DNA from: Cohnella sp. GbtcB17
GTDB taxonomy: Bacteria > Bacillota > Bacilli > Paenibacillales > Paenibacillaceae
DNA: 64,000 nucleotides
Direction of reading: 5' to 3'
Assembly (NCBI RefSeq): GCF_019091135.1
Contig: NZ_JAGXJW010000013.1
Location: 55,317-119,316, forward strand
Position numbers and translations under genes: made by a program. This document shows positions 1 through 8,972 of this stretch, piece by piece (position 1 is the first letter of the stretch; each line of letters starts with the position of its first letter). A model generated the notes under the pieces. That model ran no database searches, had not been told where the DNA came from, and worked only from the letters and a program-made list of their open reading frames with translations.

Positions 1-505
1 GCGGGACTGCGTCAGGAAGTCTCGGTCAGGAACAAACTGGTGCTCTCGTACGCGGGGTTGCGTCAGGAAGTCTCGGTCAGGAACAAACTTGCGCTCTCGT
101 ATGCGTGATGGCGCCAGAAAGTCTCGGTCAGGAACAAACTTGCGCTCTCGTATGCGGGACTGCGTCAGGAAGTCTCGGTCAGGAACAAACTGGTGCTCTC
201 GTACGCGGGGTTGCGTCAGGAAGTCTCGGTTAGGAACAAACTTGTGCTCTCGTATGCAGGGTTGCGTCAAGAAGTCTCGGTCAGGAACAAACTTGTGCTC
301 GCGTATGCGGGACTGCGTCAGGAAGTCTCGGTCAGGAACAAACTGGTGCTCGCGTATGCGGGGGTGCGTCAAGAAGTCTCGGTTAGGAACAAACTTGTGC
401 TCGCGTATGCGGGGTTGTGTCGGGAAGTCTCGGTCAGGAACAAACTGGTGCTCTCGAATGCGTGATGGCGTCAGGAAGTCTCGGTTAGGAACAAACTTGT
501 CCTCT
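1..505. repeat. 51-bp tandem repeat array (about 10 copies)
   Basis: A 51-bp unit recurs head to tail with starts at 1, 52, 103, 154, 205, 256, 307, 358, 409 and 460. Each unit carries the words GTCAGGAAGTCTCGG and AGGAACAAACT. Copies differ at scattered positions. There are no unique spacers between copies, so it is not a CRISPR array. Because 51 is divisible by 3, overlapping frames stay open by chance, giving Arg/Ser/Cys-rich pseudo-proteins. The array may begin before the window. Function unknown. Confidence 0.95.
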
Positions 506-851
506 CATCTAACTGCCAAACTCCCCTGGAGAGGCTTGGATCGTCCGCTTAAGTTCAATATTGCCTCCTTATCAATAACCTTTCCCGGATGTAAGCTTTT
601 GTCAGATCGGTCCCTCATTAGATGAAAGCACTTACAATACCCAAGCTGCCGATCTCGAAGGAGGTGGGAAAACAGCTTCCTGAAAGCATACGCAGCGCAA
701 AAAAAATGCGTGTGTGCGTCCCAAGAGTCAAGGTCGTCCAAACGTCAAAGCGAGTTTTATGATGCGGACATGAAGGTACCGTGTGGCGCGGAGAACCGCG
801 CAGAGTTGGATTAGTTTGGCGATGTTTAAACAAACGAGGAGGCATGCATTA
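506..851. other. intergenic region between repeat array and GH71/99-like gene
   Basis: No convincing gene is seen here. A 46-codon frame from 622 to 762 lacks a ribosome binding site. A short GC-rich hairpin (GCGCGG/CCGCGC) lies near 786-801 in the presumed leader of the next gene. No consensus promoter could be assigned with confidence. Confidence 0.5.
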
Positions 852-2942
852 ATGAACGTCAACAACCGATTTCGTTTGACTTGGCCGCGTTTCTTCGCGG
901 CGCTGCTGGCGGCGGCACTGCTGCTCAGCCAATGGGCCTGGTCTCCGTCGATCGCATCCGCCGCATCCGCCTTCGTTCAGACGGCGGCGTCGGGGTACGG
1001 CAGCCAGTCCGGCATTCAGCTGGAGACGTCGAGCGAAGGCGGACAGAACGTCGCCTTTATCGACAACGGCGACTATATTGCTTTCCCGAGCGTCGATTTC
1101 GGCAGCGGCGCGAGCACGTTCCAGGTCCGCGTCGCCAGCAACGCGAGCGGCGGCGCGATCGAGGCGAGACTAGACGGCGTGAACGGAACGTTGATCGCGA
1201 CGACGCAGGTCCCCGGCACCGGGGGGTGGCAAAATTGGACGACGGTGACGGCGAACGCATCTGGCGCGAGCGGCGTTCACACGCTGTATTTGAAGTTTAC
1301 CGGCGGCAGCGGCAATTTGTTCAACCTGCTCTGGTTCAAATTCGCGTCGGGGCTGTCGGCTTTTAACCAGATCGAGGCGGAAGCCTACAACGGTCAATCC
1401 GGCATTCAAACGGAGACGACATCGGATGTAGGCGGCGGGTCGAATGTGGGCTTCATCGACAACGGCGATTATCTGCTGTTTAACGGCGTCGACTTCGGCA
1501 GCGGTGCTTCCAGCGTTCAGGCACGCGTCGCAAGCGCGGCCGGAGGCGGTTCGATCGAATTCAGGCTGGACAGCTTGACGGGTACGTTGATCGGAACCGT
1601 CGCGGTGAGCGGCACGGGCGGCTGGCAGAGCTGGACGACGGCAAGCGGGCAAATATCGGGTGCGACGGGCGTCCACAACCTGTACGTCAAGTTCACGGGC
1701 GGCGCGGGCAACCTTTTTAACCTCAACTGGTTCAAGTTTGGCACGGGAGCGCCGTCTTCCGGCGGCGACGTCGTCGGCAAGCTGTTCGCCGGCTACCAAG
1801 GCTGGTTCAATGCGCAGGGCGACGGCTCGCCGAACGGTGGATGGGTCCACTGGTCCAAAAACAGCAGCGCGCCGACCGCCGGCTCGAACGTGAACTTCGA
1901 GCTATATCCTGACCTTCGCGAGTATTCGAAGCTGTATCAGACGAATCTGGCGAACCTCGGCAACGGCACGCAGGCGAAGCTTTTCTCCTCCTACGATCAG
2001 GAGACGGTCAACAAACATTTCGAATGGATGCAGACGTACAACATCGACGGCGCGGCGCTTCAGCGCTTCGGGGCCGACGAGAGCGATACGCCGAACAACT
2101 GGAAGACGAACCGCGACAGCGTGGCCGTAAAAGTAAAAAACGCTGCGGAGACTTACAACCGCAAGTTTTATGTCATGTACGATATTACAGGGATGAATGC
2201 GAGCAACTGGCTGAACGCGGTGAAGCACGATTGGACGACGAACGTCGTGAACAATATGCATCTGACCTCTTCAGGCGCCTACGCGAAGCAGAACGGCAAA
2301 CTCGTTGTCTGCATCTGGGGAATCGGGTTCACCGATCGGCCTGGTACGGCTGCCGAGCACCAGAATCTGATCAACTGGTTCAAGGCGCAGAACGTCTATG
2401 TGATCGGCGGCGTGCCGACTTACTGGCGGACGGGCAACAACGATTCGAAGCCCGATTTTATGAGCGTGTACGAATCGCTCGATATGCTCTCGCCGTGGTT
2501 CGTAGGACGCTTCGGCAATGCCGATGTCGACAGCTACAGTACGAACCAATACGGGCCCGATCTCGCGTATACGCAGCAGCGCAACATCGCCTATCAGCCC
2601 GTCATCTGGCCCGGCTTCGCCTGGTCCAACCTGAACGGGGGGCCGACGAATCAAATTCCCCGGCAGCATGGCGACTTCATGTGGCAGCAAGCCTATCGTT
2701 TAAAGCAGCTCGGCATTAGCACCGGCTATATCGCGATGTTCGACGAGTACGACGAAGGAACGGCAATTGCCAAGGCAGCGGAGAACAGCGCGATGATCCC
2801 GACGAACCAGTACTTCCTGACACTCAATGCGGACGGCGTAGCGGTATCCTCCGACTTTTATCTCCGTCTGGCAGGCGACATCAACCGGATGTTCAAGGGG
2901 CAAATTCCGGTCACGGCCTCGCATCCAACCACCCATCAATAA
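852..2942 (+). CDS. secreted glycoside hydrolase, GH71/99-like, with two CBM6 modules
   Basis: A 696-residue extracellular enzyme likely to cut a plant or fungal polysaccharide; the substrate cannot be told. The N-terminus is a signal peptide (basic start, long Ala/Leu core, cleavage near ASA at residue 36-38). Two CBM6-like beta-sandwich modules follow (about 40-167 and 169-297), each with the IDNGDY and TGGWQ(N/S)WTT pattern. The catalytic part (about 305-690) begins with GKLFAGYQGWF and contains W/Y-rich strands and a FDEYDEGTA segment, resembling the GH71/99-like TIM barrels. The start is ATG 852, because GAGGAGG lies 8-9 bases upstream; an in-frame start at 783 has no such site. A strong terminator follows. 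The GH family assignment is by pattern only and is less certain than the CBM6 modules. Confidence 0.75.
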   Translation: MNVNNRFRLTWPRFFAALLAAALLLSQWAWSPSIASAASAFVQTAASGYGSQSGIQLETSSEGGQNVAFIDNGDYIAFPSVDFGSGASTFQVRVASNASGGAIEARLDGVNGTLIATTQVPGTGGWQNWTTVTANASGASGVHTLYLKFTGGSGNLFNLLWFKFASGLSAFNQIEAEAYNGQSGIQTETTSDVGGGSNVGFIDNGDYLLFNGVDFGSGASSVQARVASAAGGGSIEFRLDSLTGTLIGTVAVSGTGGWQSWTTASGQISGATGVHNLYVKFTGGAGNLFNLNWFKFGTGAPSSGGDVVGKLFAGYQGWFNAQGDGSPNGGWVHWSKNSSAPTAGSNVNFELYPDLREYSKLYQTNLANLGNGTQAKLFSSYDQETVNKHFEWMQTYNIDGAALQRFGADESDTPNNWKTNRDSVAVKVKNAAETYNRKFYVMYDITGMNASNWLNAVKHDWTTNVVNNMHLTSSGAYAKQNGKLVVCIWGIGFTDRPGTAAEHQNLINWFKAQNVYVIGGVPTYWRTGNNDSKPDFMSVYESLDMLSPWFVGRFGNADVDSYSTNQYGPDLAYTQQRNIAYQPVIWPGFAWSNLNGGPTNQIPRQHGDFMWQQAYRLKQLGISTGYIAMFDEYDEGTAIAKAAENSAMIPTNQYFLTLNADGVAVSSDFYLRLAGDINRMFKGQIPVTASHPTTHQ

Positions 2943-2950
2943 AGCTTGCG

Positions 2951-2989
2951 GCGGCTTCCGGAAGATGCGTCTTCCGGAGCCGCTTTTTT
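2951..2989 (+). terminator. intrinsic terminator after the GH71/99-like gene
   Basis: A 14-15 bp GC-rich stem (GCGGCTTCCGGAAGA pairing with TCTTCCGGAGCCGC, one bulge), TGCG loop, then TTTTTT. It separates the secreted hydrolase from the GH43 gene, which must have its own promoter. Confidence 0.9.
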
Positions 2990-3121
2990 GCGATCGATTC
3001 GGGCGGCAAAAAGAAGACAAGATCGGCAGATTTCGTTTTCGATCGCCTCATGGGAGCGTCCGGACGCGTGCTTTACAATGAGGGAGAAACGCACGCGCCA
3101 AGCGGTGAAGGAGAGTGCACC

Positions 3122-4390
3122 ATGAACGGTAAAAATCCGATTATTACCTCGATATTCACGGCCGACCCGTCGGCCCATGTATGGGAAGACGGCAGAATCT
3201 ATATTTACGCCTCGCACGACATGGACCCGCCGAGAGGCTGCGATCTGATGGACCGTTACCATGTCTTTTCGTCGGACGATATGGTGAATTGGGTGGACGA
3301 AGGGGAAATTCTGCGTTCTGACGACGTGTCGTGGGGACGACCGGAAGGCGGCTTCATGTGGGCGCCCGACTGCGCTTATCGGAACGGCACCTACTATTTC
3401 TATTATCCGCATCCGAGCGGCTCGGACTGGAACGACACGTGGAAAATCGGCGTCGCCACAAGCGACAAGCCTGCCGAAGGGTTCGTCGATCGCGGCTATA
3501 TCGAAGGACTCGGCGGGTTTGCGATGATCGATCCGTGCGTCTTCCAGGACGACGACGGGCGCGCATATATGTACTACGGCGGGGGCGGCGTCTGCCATGG
3601 CGGCGAGCTGAACGACGACATGATGTCCGTCAAGGACGAGATGGCCGACATGGTCGGCCTAGAAGATTTTCACGAGGCGGCATGGACGTTCAAGCGCGAA
3701 GGCGTCTACTATTTAACCTACGCGGACAATCTGCACGACAACAACCGGATGCGCTACGCGACGAGCGATCACCCGCTCGGTCCGTGGACCTACCGGGGCA
3801 TCTTCCTGGAGCCGACCGGCTGCTCGACGACACACGGATCGGTTGCCGAGTACAAAGGACGATGGTATTTGTTTTATCATAACCAGGCGATCTCCGGCCA
3901 CGGCAACTTACGTTGCGTATGCATCGACGAGCTGCACTTTGACGAGAACGGCGCCATTCGCACGGTGCGGCAGACGGAAGAAGGCGTGCGGGCCGTCCAG
4001 GGGGATGCTTCCCGGGAAAATGCGCGCGTCTTTTACCCGGCCGACGGATGCGAGACTGGCGGCGAGGCGGCGATCGTCGTCACGGAGCACGGCGCCTACG
4101 CCGTCGTCGGCATGCAGGAGGCTTCGTCTGCCTGCGAATTCCGCGAGATCGACGGCGGCCGCGGCGGCCGGGCTGCTCTCGCCGTGCGCTACACGACGGA
4201 CGAGCGGCTGGCGAAGCTGCGGCTTGTCGTTAATGACGCCGACTGCTCGTTATTGAACGCGCTGCAGGCGGAGGGCGGACATACTTCGCTCACCGTGCGC
4301 CTGAAGCCTGGAGCGGTTAATACGGTCAAGCTCGAAGGCGGTCACGGAGACGTGCGGATCGAAGGCTTGTCCGTCGAATGGCTGGATTAG
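3122..4390 (+). CDS. glycoside hydrolase family 43 protein
   Basis: A 422-residue enzyme without a signal peptide, so probably cytoplasmic, acting on xylo- or arabino-oligosaccharides. The GH43 five-bladed propeller signature is visible: general base Asp15 in TADPSAHV, pKa-modulating Asp137 in MIDPCVF, and acid Glu185 in HEAAWTFKR. Further blades read MWAPDCAYRNGTYYFYYP and YLTYADNLH. The last 130 residues form a beta-rich tail, possibly a CBM6-like module. The start at 3122 is chosen because GAAGGAGAG precedes it by about 7 bases; the longer frame from 3050 has no ribosome site. It stands alone between a terminator upstream and a convergent operon downstream. Exact specificity (xylosidase versus arabinofuranosidase) cannot be read. 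Confidence 0.88.
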   Translation: MNGKNPIITSIFTADPSAHVWEDGRIYIYASHDMDPPRGCDLMDRYHVFSSDDMVNWVDEGEILRSDDVSWGRPEGGFMWAPDCAYRNGTYYFYYPHPSGSDWNDTWKIGVATSDKPAEGFVDRGYIEGLGGFAMIDPCVFQDDDGRAYMYYGGGGVCHGGELNDDMMSVKDEMADMVGLEDFHEAAWTFKREGVYYLTYADNLHDNNRMRYATSDHPLGPWTYRGIFLEPTGCSTTHGSVAEYKGRWYLFYHNQAISGHGNLRCVCIDELHFDENGAIRTVRQTEEGVRAVQGDASRENARVFYPADGCETGGEAAIVVTEHGAYAVVGMQEASSACEFREIDGGRGGRAALAVRYTTDERLAKLRLVVNDADCSLLNALQAEGGHTSLTVRLKPGAVNTVKLEGGHGDVRIEGLSVEWLD

Positions 4391-4439
4391 CGCTATCCTG
4401 CATAAGTGAATCATCCAAGGCGGCGAAGCTAAAAAGGAA

Positions 4440-4486
4440 GAGTCCCCCCTCAGGCGGAAGTGCTCGAACCGCCAAAAAGGGAACTC
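4440..4486. terminator. possible bidirectional terminator between convergent genes
   Basis: An imperfect nested inverted repeat (GAGTCCC with GGGAACTC outside, GGCGG with CCGCC inside) sits between convergent stop codons with A-rich/T-rich runs on the flanks. The position fits a shared terminator, but the stem is interrupted and the call is weak. Confidence 0.4.
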
Positions 4487-4504
4487 ATAGCTTGACGAAT
4501 GGCA

Positions 4505-5662
4505 CTATGCTTCTTCAGCCAGCACGATATCCCACTCGTGGATCTCGTAACCCCGGGCGCTGAGGACGACATACGGATCTTGCTTCACCCAGGATTCGGC
4601 TTCCTCCAGGGAGCGCGCCTTGTAGATGACGAGGCCGCCGGCGCCGTCGACAAACCGGCCATTGGCATGAAGCTTGCCTTCGGCACGGCGATCCGCCAGA
4701 AATTGCAGGTGCTCCTCGCGATGCTTCACGCTGAGCTCGGGATCCTTCATCGGCAGGAAGACAGCGAAGTGCTTGATCGGCTCCCCCGGTTCGTCGCGCC
4801 GGAGCTGGTAATTCAGCATCGCCGCCATGTCCTGCTCGGCGAAGCCGTCGCGAACGGCGCCGTCAAGCAGGCCTTTAACCCGGCGTCCTGCGGACAGGCC
4901 GACGCCGGACTGCGCGGCAAGTTCGGTCGCGAGCGTCAGATCCTTGGCGAGCAGCTTGATGGCGAAGCCGGCCTCAAAGCGTCCCGGACCGATATGGGTG
5001 CGGTAATGCCGATCGAGGATGCGGCTGCTGGCGAAGCTGGCCAGCAGCACGTTCACCAACTGCTCCTCGTCCAGGCCCGCTTTTCTGCCCAGTGCCAGTG
5101 CCTCGCTGACGGCCTGCGTGTGGATGCCGACCATGAGCTGGTTGACCAGCTTGACGACGGAGCCGCTACCGACGGGACCGACGAGGTCGATCTGCTTGCC
5201 CATCGCGGACAGCACCGGCTTCGCAATGCGAAATGTCTCTTCGTCGCCGCCGACCATAATGCTGAGCGTCCCAGCGGCGGCGCCGGTCGTTCCGCCGCTG
5301 ACCGGCGCATCAAGGAAGCGGATGCCGCGCTCGGCCGCGGCCGCGCCGATCTTGCGCGACAAGGCAGGGCCAACCGTGCTGCAGTCGACCAGCACCAGGC
5401 CTTCCCTGCCGCCCGGGACGAGCCCGTCGGTTCCGAGATAGACCTCCTCCACGTCGGCGGGCATCGGCAGGCAGGTGACGATGAGATCCATCTCCGCCGC
5501 CAGTTGCGTGCGATCAAAGCCGACCCTGCCGCCCAACGCGGCCAGACGTTCCTCGGCCGCTTTGCTGCGATTCAAGCCGTATAACTCATAGCCTGCCATG
5601 ATGAGGTTGTCCGCCATCGGCAAGCCCATGTTCCCTAGCCCGATGAATCCGATTTTTTTCAA
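4505..5662 (-). CDS. 3-hydroxyisobutyrate dehydrogenase / tartronate semialdehyde reductase-like protein fused to YciI domain
   Basis: A 385-residue NAD(P)-dependent beta-hydroxyacid dehydrogenase, likely reducing tartronate semialdehyde to D-glycerate given the glycerate kinase gene just upstream. The first 290 residues are typical: Rossmann motif GFIGLGNMG, substrate-binding DAPVSGGTTGAAAGTL, and the catalytic-lysine region GSGSVVKLVNQ. The last ~90 residues (from KHFAVFLPMKDPE through EIHEWDIVLAEEA) look like a YciI-family alpha/beta domain, with an HLQFLADRR helix and a GRFVDGAGG turn. YciI proteins are normally separate. The frame is continuous, with no sign of a frameshift. TTG 5662 is chosen because GAGGAG lies 10 bases upstream; a GTG four codons earlier is too close to that site. 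It is the last gene of the minus-strand operon. Confidence 0.85.
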   Translation of the reverse strand: MKKIGFIGLGNMGLPMADNLIMAGYELYGLNRSKAAEERLAALGGRVGFDRTQLAAEMDLIVTCLPMPADVEEVYLGTDGLVPGGREGLVLVDCSTVGPALSRKIGAAAAERGIRFLDAPVSGGTTGAAAGTLSIMVGGDEETFRIAKPVLSAMGKQIDLVGPVGSGSVVKLVNQLMVGIHTQAVSEALALGRKAGLDEEQLVNVLLASFASSRILDRHYRTHIGPGRFEAGFAIKLLAKDLTLATELAAQSGVGLSAGRRVKGLLDGAVRDGFAEQDMAAMLNYQLRRDEPGEPIKHFAVFLPMKDPELSVKHREEHLQFLADRRAEGKLHANGRFVDGAGGLVIYKARSLEEAESWVKQDPYVVLSARGYEIHEWDIVLAEEA

Positions 5663-5682
5663 GTCGATCACGCTCCTCGGCG

Positions 5683-6861
5683 TTATGTTTTCGTCTTGAT
5701 CAGCCTTGCGATATTGCGTGCGGTCCGGGCCAGATTGTCCTCGGCCTCCGCCAGGCATTCGTCCAGCGTCGACGGCCGGCCGACGATCGGGAAGACGGCG
5801 GCGAACGTCTCGTAGAGCGGCTCGATATCCGGGCCCAGACCGCCGGACACGAGGATGGCGGGGACGCCTTCGGCCGCCGCCCATTCCGCCACGCGGAAGG
5901 GCAGCTTGCCGCTCAGCGTCTGCGCGTCGGTGCGCCCCTCGCCGGTCAGCACCCAGTCGGCGCCCGCGATCCGCGCCTTCAGCCCGGTCGCCCGGGCGGC
6001 TACTTCCGCGCCGGATTCGATCCGGGCGCCGAGCCGCAGCAGCGCGAAGCCGAGCCCGCCGGCAGCGCCCGCGCCGGGCCGCTCCGACAGGCGCGCTCCG
6101 TTCGCGCCGGCTTTGCCCGCCTCGGCTGCGCCCGCACTCGGCCCGATCGGCCGCTCCAGCAGCGCTGCATAGGCGTCCATGGCCGCGTCCAGCTCCGCCG
6201 CTTGCGCCGGAGTCGCGCCCTTCTGCGGCCCGAACACGCGCGAGGCGCCGGACGGCCCCGTCAGCGGGCTCGTCACGTCGCTGGCCGCCGTGATCGCGCA
6301 CGCCGCGAGCCGCGCATCCAGGCCGCTCCAGTCGACCGCGGCCACGCGCAGCAGATCGCCGCCCCGGCCTTCCAGCAGGCGGCCGTCCCGATCCGCAAAG
6401 CGCACGCCGAGCGCAGCGAGCATGCCCATGCCGCCGTCGTTCACGGCGCTGCCGCCGAGTCCGACGATCAGGCGCCGGGCGCCGCGGTCCAGCGCGTGCG
6501 CGATCGCTTCGCCGAGCCCGCGCGAGGTCGCGGCGTACGGATCGCGGCGATCCGCGGGAATCATCGGCAGGCCGCATATATTCGCCGTCTCGATGACGTA
6601 GACCGGCTCGCCGTCTTGCTCGATCAGGCCGATAAGCGCCGTCGCTCCCGGCTCAAGCGGGCCGTGCACGGCGACTTCCTCGCTGCGGCCGTGGCAAGCG
6701 CCGACGAGCGCCTCGACGGTACCCTCGCCGCCGTCGGCCATTGGAAAGACGTCGATCTCGGCGTGCGGTATTTCACGGCGGATAGCCGCCGCCATAACGG
6801 CGCCGACCTCCCGCGAGGACAGGCTGCCTTTGTACGAATCCGGGGCAATGACAAAGCGCAT
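5683..6861 (-). CDS. garK: glycerate kinase (GarK/GlxK family)
   Basis: A 392-residue kinase phosphorylating D-glycerate, with ATP, so that it can enter lower glycolysis. Family hallmarks: N-terminal MRFVIAPDSYKGSLS, the PMADGGEGT loop, the glycine-rich GLGGSAVNDGGMGMLAALG region, and ASRVFGPQKGA near the middle. Length matches the family (about 380). ATG 6861 has GGGAGGAG eight bases upstream. It lies 38 bp after the Gfo/Idh/MocA gene and 20 bp before the dehydrogenase gene. A semialdehyde reductase plus glycerate kinase is the ending of sugar-acid (glucarate/galactarate) or glyoxylate degradation in other bacteria. Confidence 0.93.
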   Translation of the reverse strand: MRFVIAPDSYKGSLSSREVGAVMAAAIRREIPHAEIDVFPMADGGEGTVEALVGACHGRSEEVAVHGPLEPGATALIGLIEQDGEPVYVIETANICGLPMIPADRRDPYAATSRGLGEAIAHALDRGARRLIVGLGGSAVNDGGMGMLAALGVRFADRDGRLLEGRGGDLLRVAAVDWSGLDARLAACAITAASDVTSPLTGPSGASRVFGPQKGATPAQAAELDAAMDAYAALLERPIGPSAGAAEAGKAGANGARLSERPGAGAAGGLGFALLRLGARIESGAEVAARATGLKARIAGADWVLTGEGRTDAQTLSGKLPFRVAEWAAAEGVPAILVSGGLGPDIEPLYETFAAVFPIVGRPSTLDECLAEAEDNLARTARNIARLIKTKT

Positions 6862-6899
6862 GGCGGGTTCTCCTCCCAATGGGCGATCAATATAAGATG

Positions 6900-8063
6900 C
6901 TAACCCCTATCATACGCCTGTCCGGGCCCGATGCGTACCTTTTCTCCGCTTCGCGCGCTCTCGATCGCCGCGAACACCATCGCCATGCTTTTCAGATTGT
7001 CCGAGCAGTCCGTTTCGGCCGGCCGGCCTTCCGCGAGCGCGGCCAGCATCTCGTCGAAGCAGCCTTCGTGTCCCTCGTGTCCGGTCCAGGGCGAGGAGGG
7101 CTCGATCCGCCTGAACGCATGCATCCGTGCGCCCGGTCCCAGCTCGCCCTCCGCCACGCTGCAGTACGAATCGTTCGTCCCGTCCCAGATCAAGGTGCCT
7201 TCGGAGCCGACGACGCGCCAATCGCCCTGCCAGGAGGTCGGTTCGCCTTCGGCGCACCAAGAGCCGTTGTACGTGAAAACCGAACCGTCGCTCATCTCGA
7301 AGATGCATGCCGCCGAAGCGTTGCCCGCATACCAGGAGTGGGACGGGTTGAATTCATGGCAGTACACCGACACGGGATCGGCCTGCAGCAGGTAGCGGGC
7401 CTGGTCGAACGTGTGGATCGCCATGTCCAGCAGCAGCGGATGGTCCATCGTTTCCCGGAAGCCGCCGAAATGCGGGCCGAGGAAGAAGTTCGCCGTCGCA
7501 TGCGCCGGCTTGCCGATCGTCCCCTGCGCGATGAGGCCGCGCGCTTCCCGGATCTGTCGGGCGAAGCGCCGGTTCTGCATGACGGCATAGCGGCGTCCGT
7601 GCCGCCGCACGATGTCTTCGATCTCGTAGGCATCCGCCATTGTGACGGCCATCGGCTTCTCGCCGATGACGTCGCAGCCGAGCTCGACGGCCGTCGTCAC
7701 GACGGTTTTGTGGACCTGCGGAATGGTGACGTCGAACACGAGGTCGGCGCCGGTCTCGCGGATCGCCGTCCCGAGGTCGGTATAGCAGGGGCAGTCGAGA
7801 CCGAATTCCCGGGCCAGCGCCTCGGCTGCGGGCAGCTGGATGTCGACGAGGGCGGCGAGCTCGATGTCCGGACGGCCGGTCGCATACTTGACCCAGCGCC
7901 GGGCCATATTGCCGCAGCCGACTTGAACGAGGCGGAATTTGCGGGCCGCTTTGTCGGTCGAATCGCTCATAGCTGTCGCCTTGGCTTTGCCCATCGCTTT
8001 AGTCGTATCCGCAGTGCCCGTCGTATCGGCCGCATTTTGCAAGTCCGTTCTGATCGCGGTCAT
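6900..8063 (-). CDS. Gfo/Idh/MocA family oxidoreductase
   Basis: A 387-residue NAD(P)-dependent sugar or sugar-alcohol dehydrogenase of the glucose-fructose oxidoreductase/inositol dehydrogenase family. The Rossmann motif reads VGCGNMARRW, followed by the invariant EKPMA signature (GEKPMAVTMADAYEI) that carries the catalytic lysine; the C-terminal beta-sheet domain includes MDHPLLLDMAIHTFD with the conserved aspartate and histidine. The first ~40 residues are a Thr/Ala/Lys-rich extension before the fold begins at RKFRLVQVG. ATG 8063 has AGGAGG nine bases upstream, so the extension is probably translated. It starts 4 bp after the ThuA stop codon. ThuA with a MocA-type dehydrogenase is a recurrent pair in sugar catabolic operons. 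Confidence 0.9.
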   Translation of the reverse strand: MTAIRTDLQNAADTTGTADTTKAMGKAKATAMSDSTDKAARKFRLVQVGCGNMARRWVKYATGRPDIELAALVDIQLPAAEALAREFGLDCPCYTDLGTAIRETGADLVFDVTIPQVHKTVVTTAVELGCDVIGEKPMAVTMADAYEIEDIVRRHGRRYAVMQNRRFARQIREARGLIAQGTIGKPAHATANFFLGPHFGGFRETMDHPLLLDMAIHTFDQARYLLQADPVSVYCHEFNPSHSWYAGNASAACIFEMSDGSVFTYNGSWCAEGEPTSWQGDWRVVGSEGTLIWDGTNDSYCSVAEGELGPGARMHAFRRIEPSSPWTGHEGHEGCFDEMLAALAEGRPAETDCSDNLKSMAMVFAAIESARSGEKVRIGPGQAYDRG

Positions 8064-8067
8064 GCCG

Positions 8068-8805
8068 TTACGCCTCCTGCCGCGACTTCAGCGGCTCGAG
8101 CGGCTTGCGGTTGCCGAACAGCGGGGCAGGACGTCCCGTCGGCGCGGCCCAGTGCACGGCGTTGCGGATGACCTTGCGGATCTCTTCGTTGTAATAGGTC
8201 GGATAAGTCTCGTGCCCGGGGCGGAAATAGAAGATCTTGCCCTGTCCGCGTGTGTAGGTGCAGCCGCTGCGGAACACTTCGCCGCCTTCGAACCAGCTCA
8301 CGAATACGAGCTCGTCGGGCGTCGGGATCTCGAAGCTCTCGCCGTACATCTCTTCCTGCTCCAGCTCGATATATTCGCCGATGCCCTCCGCGATCGGATG
8401 GCCCGGAGACACGACCCACAGCCGCTCCTTCTCGTCGGCTTCCCGCCATTTGAGGTTGCAGGTCGTGCCCATCAGCTTTTTAAAAATTTTAGAGAAATGG
8501 CCGGAGTGCAGCACGATCAGGCCCATGCCGGCGAGGACGCGCTTGTGCACGCGCTCGACGATCTCGTCCGATACTTCGCGATGGGCCTTGTGGCCCCACC
8601 ATACGAGGACGTCCGTGTCCTCCAGCCGCTGCTCGGAGAGGCCGTGCTCTTCTTCGTCGAGCGTCGCGTATCCGATCGCCAGATCGTCCCCGAGCCCTTC
8701 TCCGATTGCGCGGTGGATGCCGTCCGGGTAGACGGCCTTCACCTTCTCGTTATTTTTCTCATGACGGAATTCGTTCCAGATCAGCACGCGCAATTCGTCC
8801 TTCAT
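8068..8805 (-). CDS. ThuA domain-containing protein
   Basis: A 245-residue protein of the ThuA (trehalose-utilisation A) family, a class I glutamine-amidotransferase-like fold of unsettled chemistry linked to keto-sugar metabolism. Supporting features: the opening [36 protein letters not shown] at the nucleophile-elbow position, [12 protein letters not shown], and [17 protein letters not shown], all family hallmarks. Usual length. ATG 8805 follows GAGGAGG with an 8-base gap; the longer frame up to 9252 is shadow coding. First gene of the minus operon ThuA, MocA, garK, reductase. Confidence 0.9.
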   Translation of the reverse strand: MKDELRVLIWNEFRHEKNNEKVKAVYPDGIHRAIGEGLGDDLAIGYATLDEEEHGLSEQRLEDTDVLVWWGHKAHREVSDEIVERVHKRVLAGMGLIVLHSGHFSKIFKKLMGTTCNLKWREADEKERLWVVSPGHPIAEGIGEYIELEQEEMYGESFEIPTPDELVFVSWFEGGEVFRSGCTYTRGQGKIFYFRPGHETYPTYYNEEIRKVIRNAVHWAAPTGRPAPLFGNRKPLEPLKSRQEA

Positions 8806-8845
8806 GCCGCATTCCTCCTCGTTTGAGATCGACCGTGACCCCCAC

Positions 8846-8851
8846 ATTATA
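8846..8851 (-). promoter_or_regulatory. -10 element of the thuA operon promoter
   Basis: Perfect TATAAT on the minus strand, 40 bases before the ThuA start. The -35 is poor (ATTCTT at 17-bp spacing), so an activator, possibly the divergent AraC protein, may be needed. Confidence 0.5.
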
Positions 8852-8915
8852 GGCTTCGCCGTTCCGGCAAGAATAGCTTCAAAGCTGACCGATTGTTCTC
8901 CAAAAATGACATGTG

Positions 8916-8924
8916 TGCTATACT
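8916..8924 (+). promoter_or_regulatory. extended -10 promoter of the divergent araC-type gene
   Basis: TGCTATACT matches an extended -10 (TGnTATAAT), 43 bases before the AraC gene start. The nearby TTGTTC (8893-8898) is too far away at 20 bp to be an optimal -35. Confidence 0.5.
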
Positions 8925-8958
8925 GAGGGCTCCAAAAACTCGGACGCGCCAAGCGAGG

Positions 8959-8972
8959 TGTAAGCGATGACA
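8959..8972 (+). promoter_or_regulatory. candidate cre (CcpA) site overlapping the araC-type start codon
   Basis: TGTAAGCGATGACA matches TGNAANCGNTNNCA at every fixed position and spans the start codon at 8967. A CcpA roadblock here would give catabolite repression of the regulator and thereby of the sugar-acid operon. The call rests on motif match alone. Confidence 0.45.

Noticed and set aside
1..505. CRISPR array
   Set aside because: Copies are contiguous and vary by point changes; there are no unique spacers, no leader and no cas genes. The same holds for the arrays at 18.4, 22.7 and 30.1 kb.
89..625. Open frames inside the first tandem repeat (178 and 90 codons)
   Set aside because: They persist only because the 51-bp unit is a multiple of three. 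Several frames are open at once, composition is absurd (Arg/Ser/Cys repeats) and there is no ribosome site.
622..762. 46-codon ORF upstream of the GH71/99-like gene
   Set aside because: No ribosome binding site and no recognisable product; the only AGGAGG nearby lies inside the frame.
4505..6577. Single 690-codon protein covering both garK and the dehydrogenase
   Set aside because: The N-terminal 300 residues are the out-of-frame shadow of glycerate kinase; the dehydrogenase has its own ribosome site and Rossmann start.
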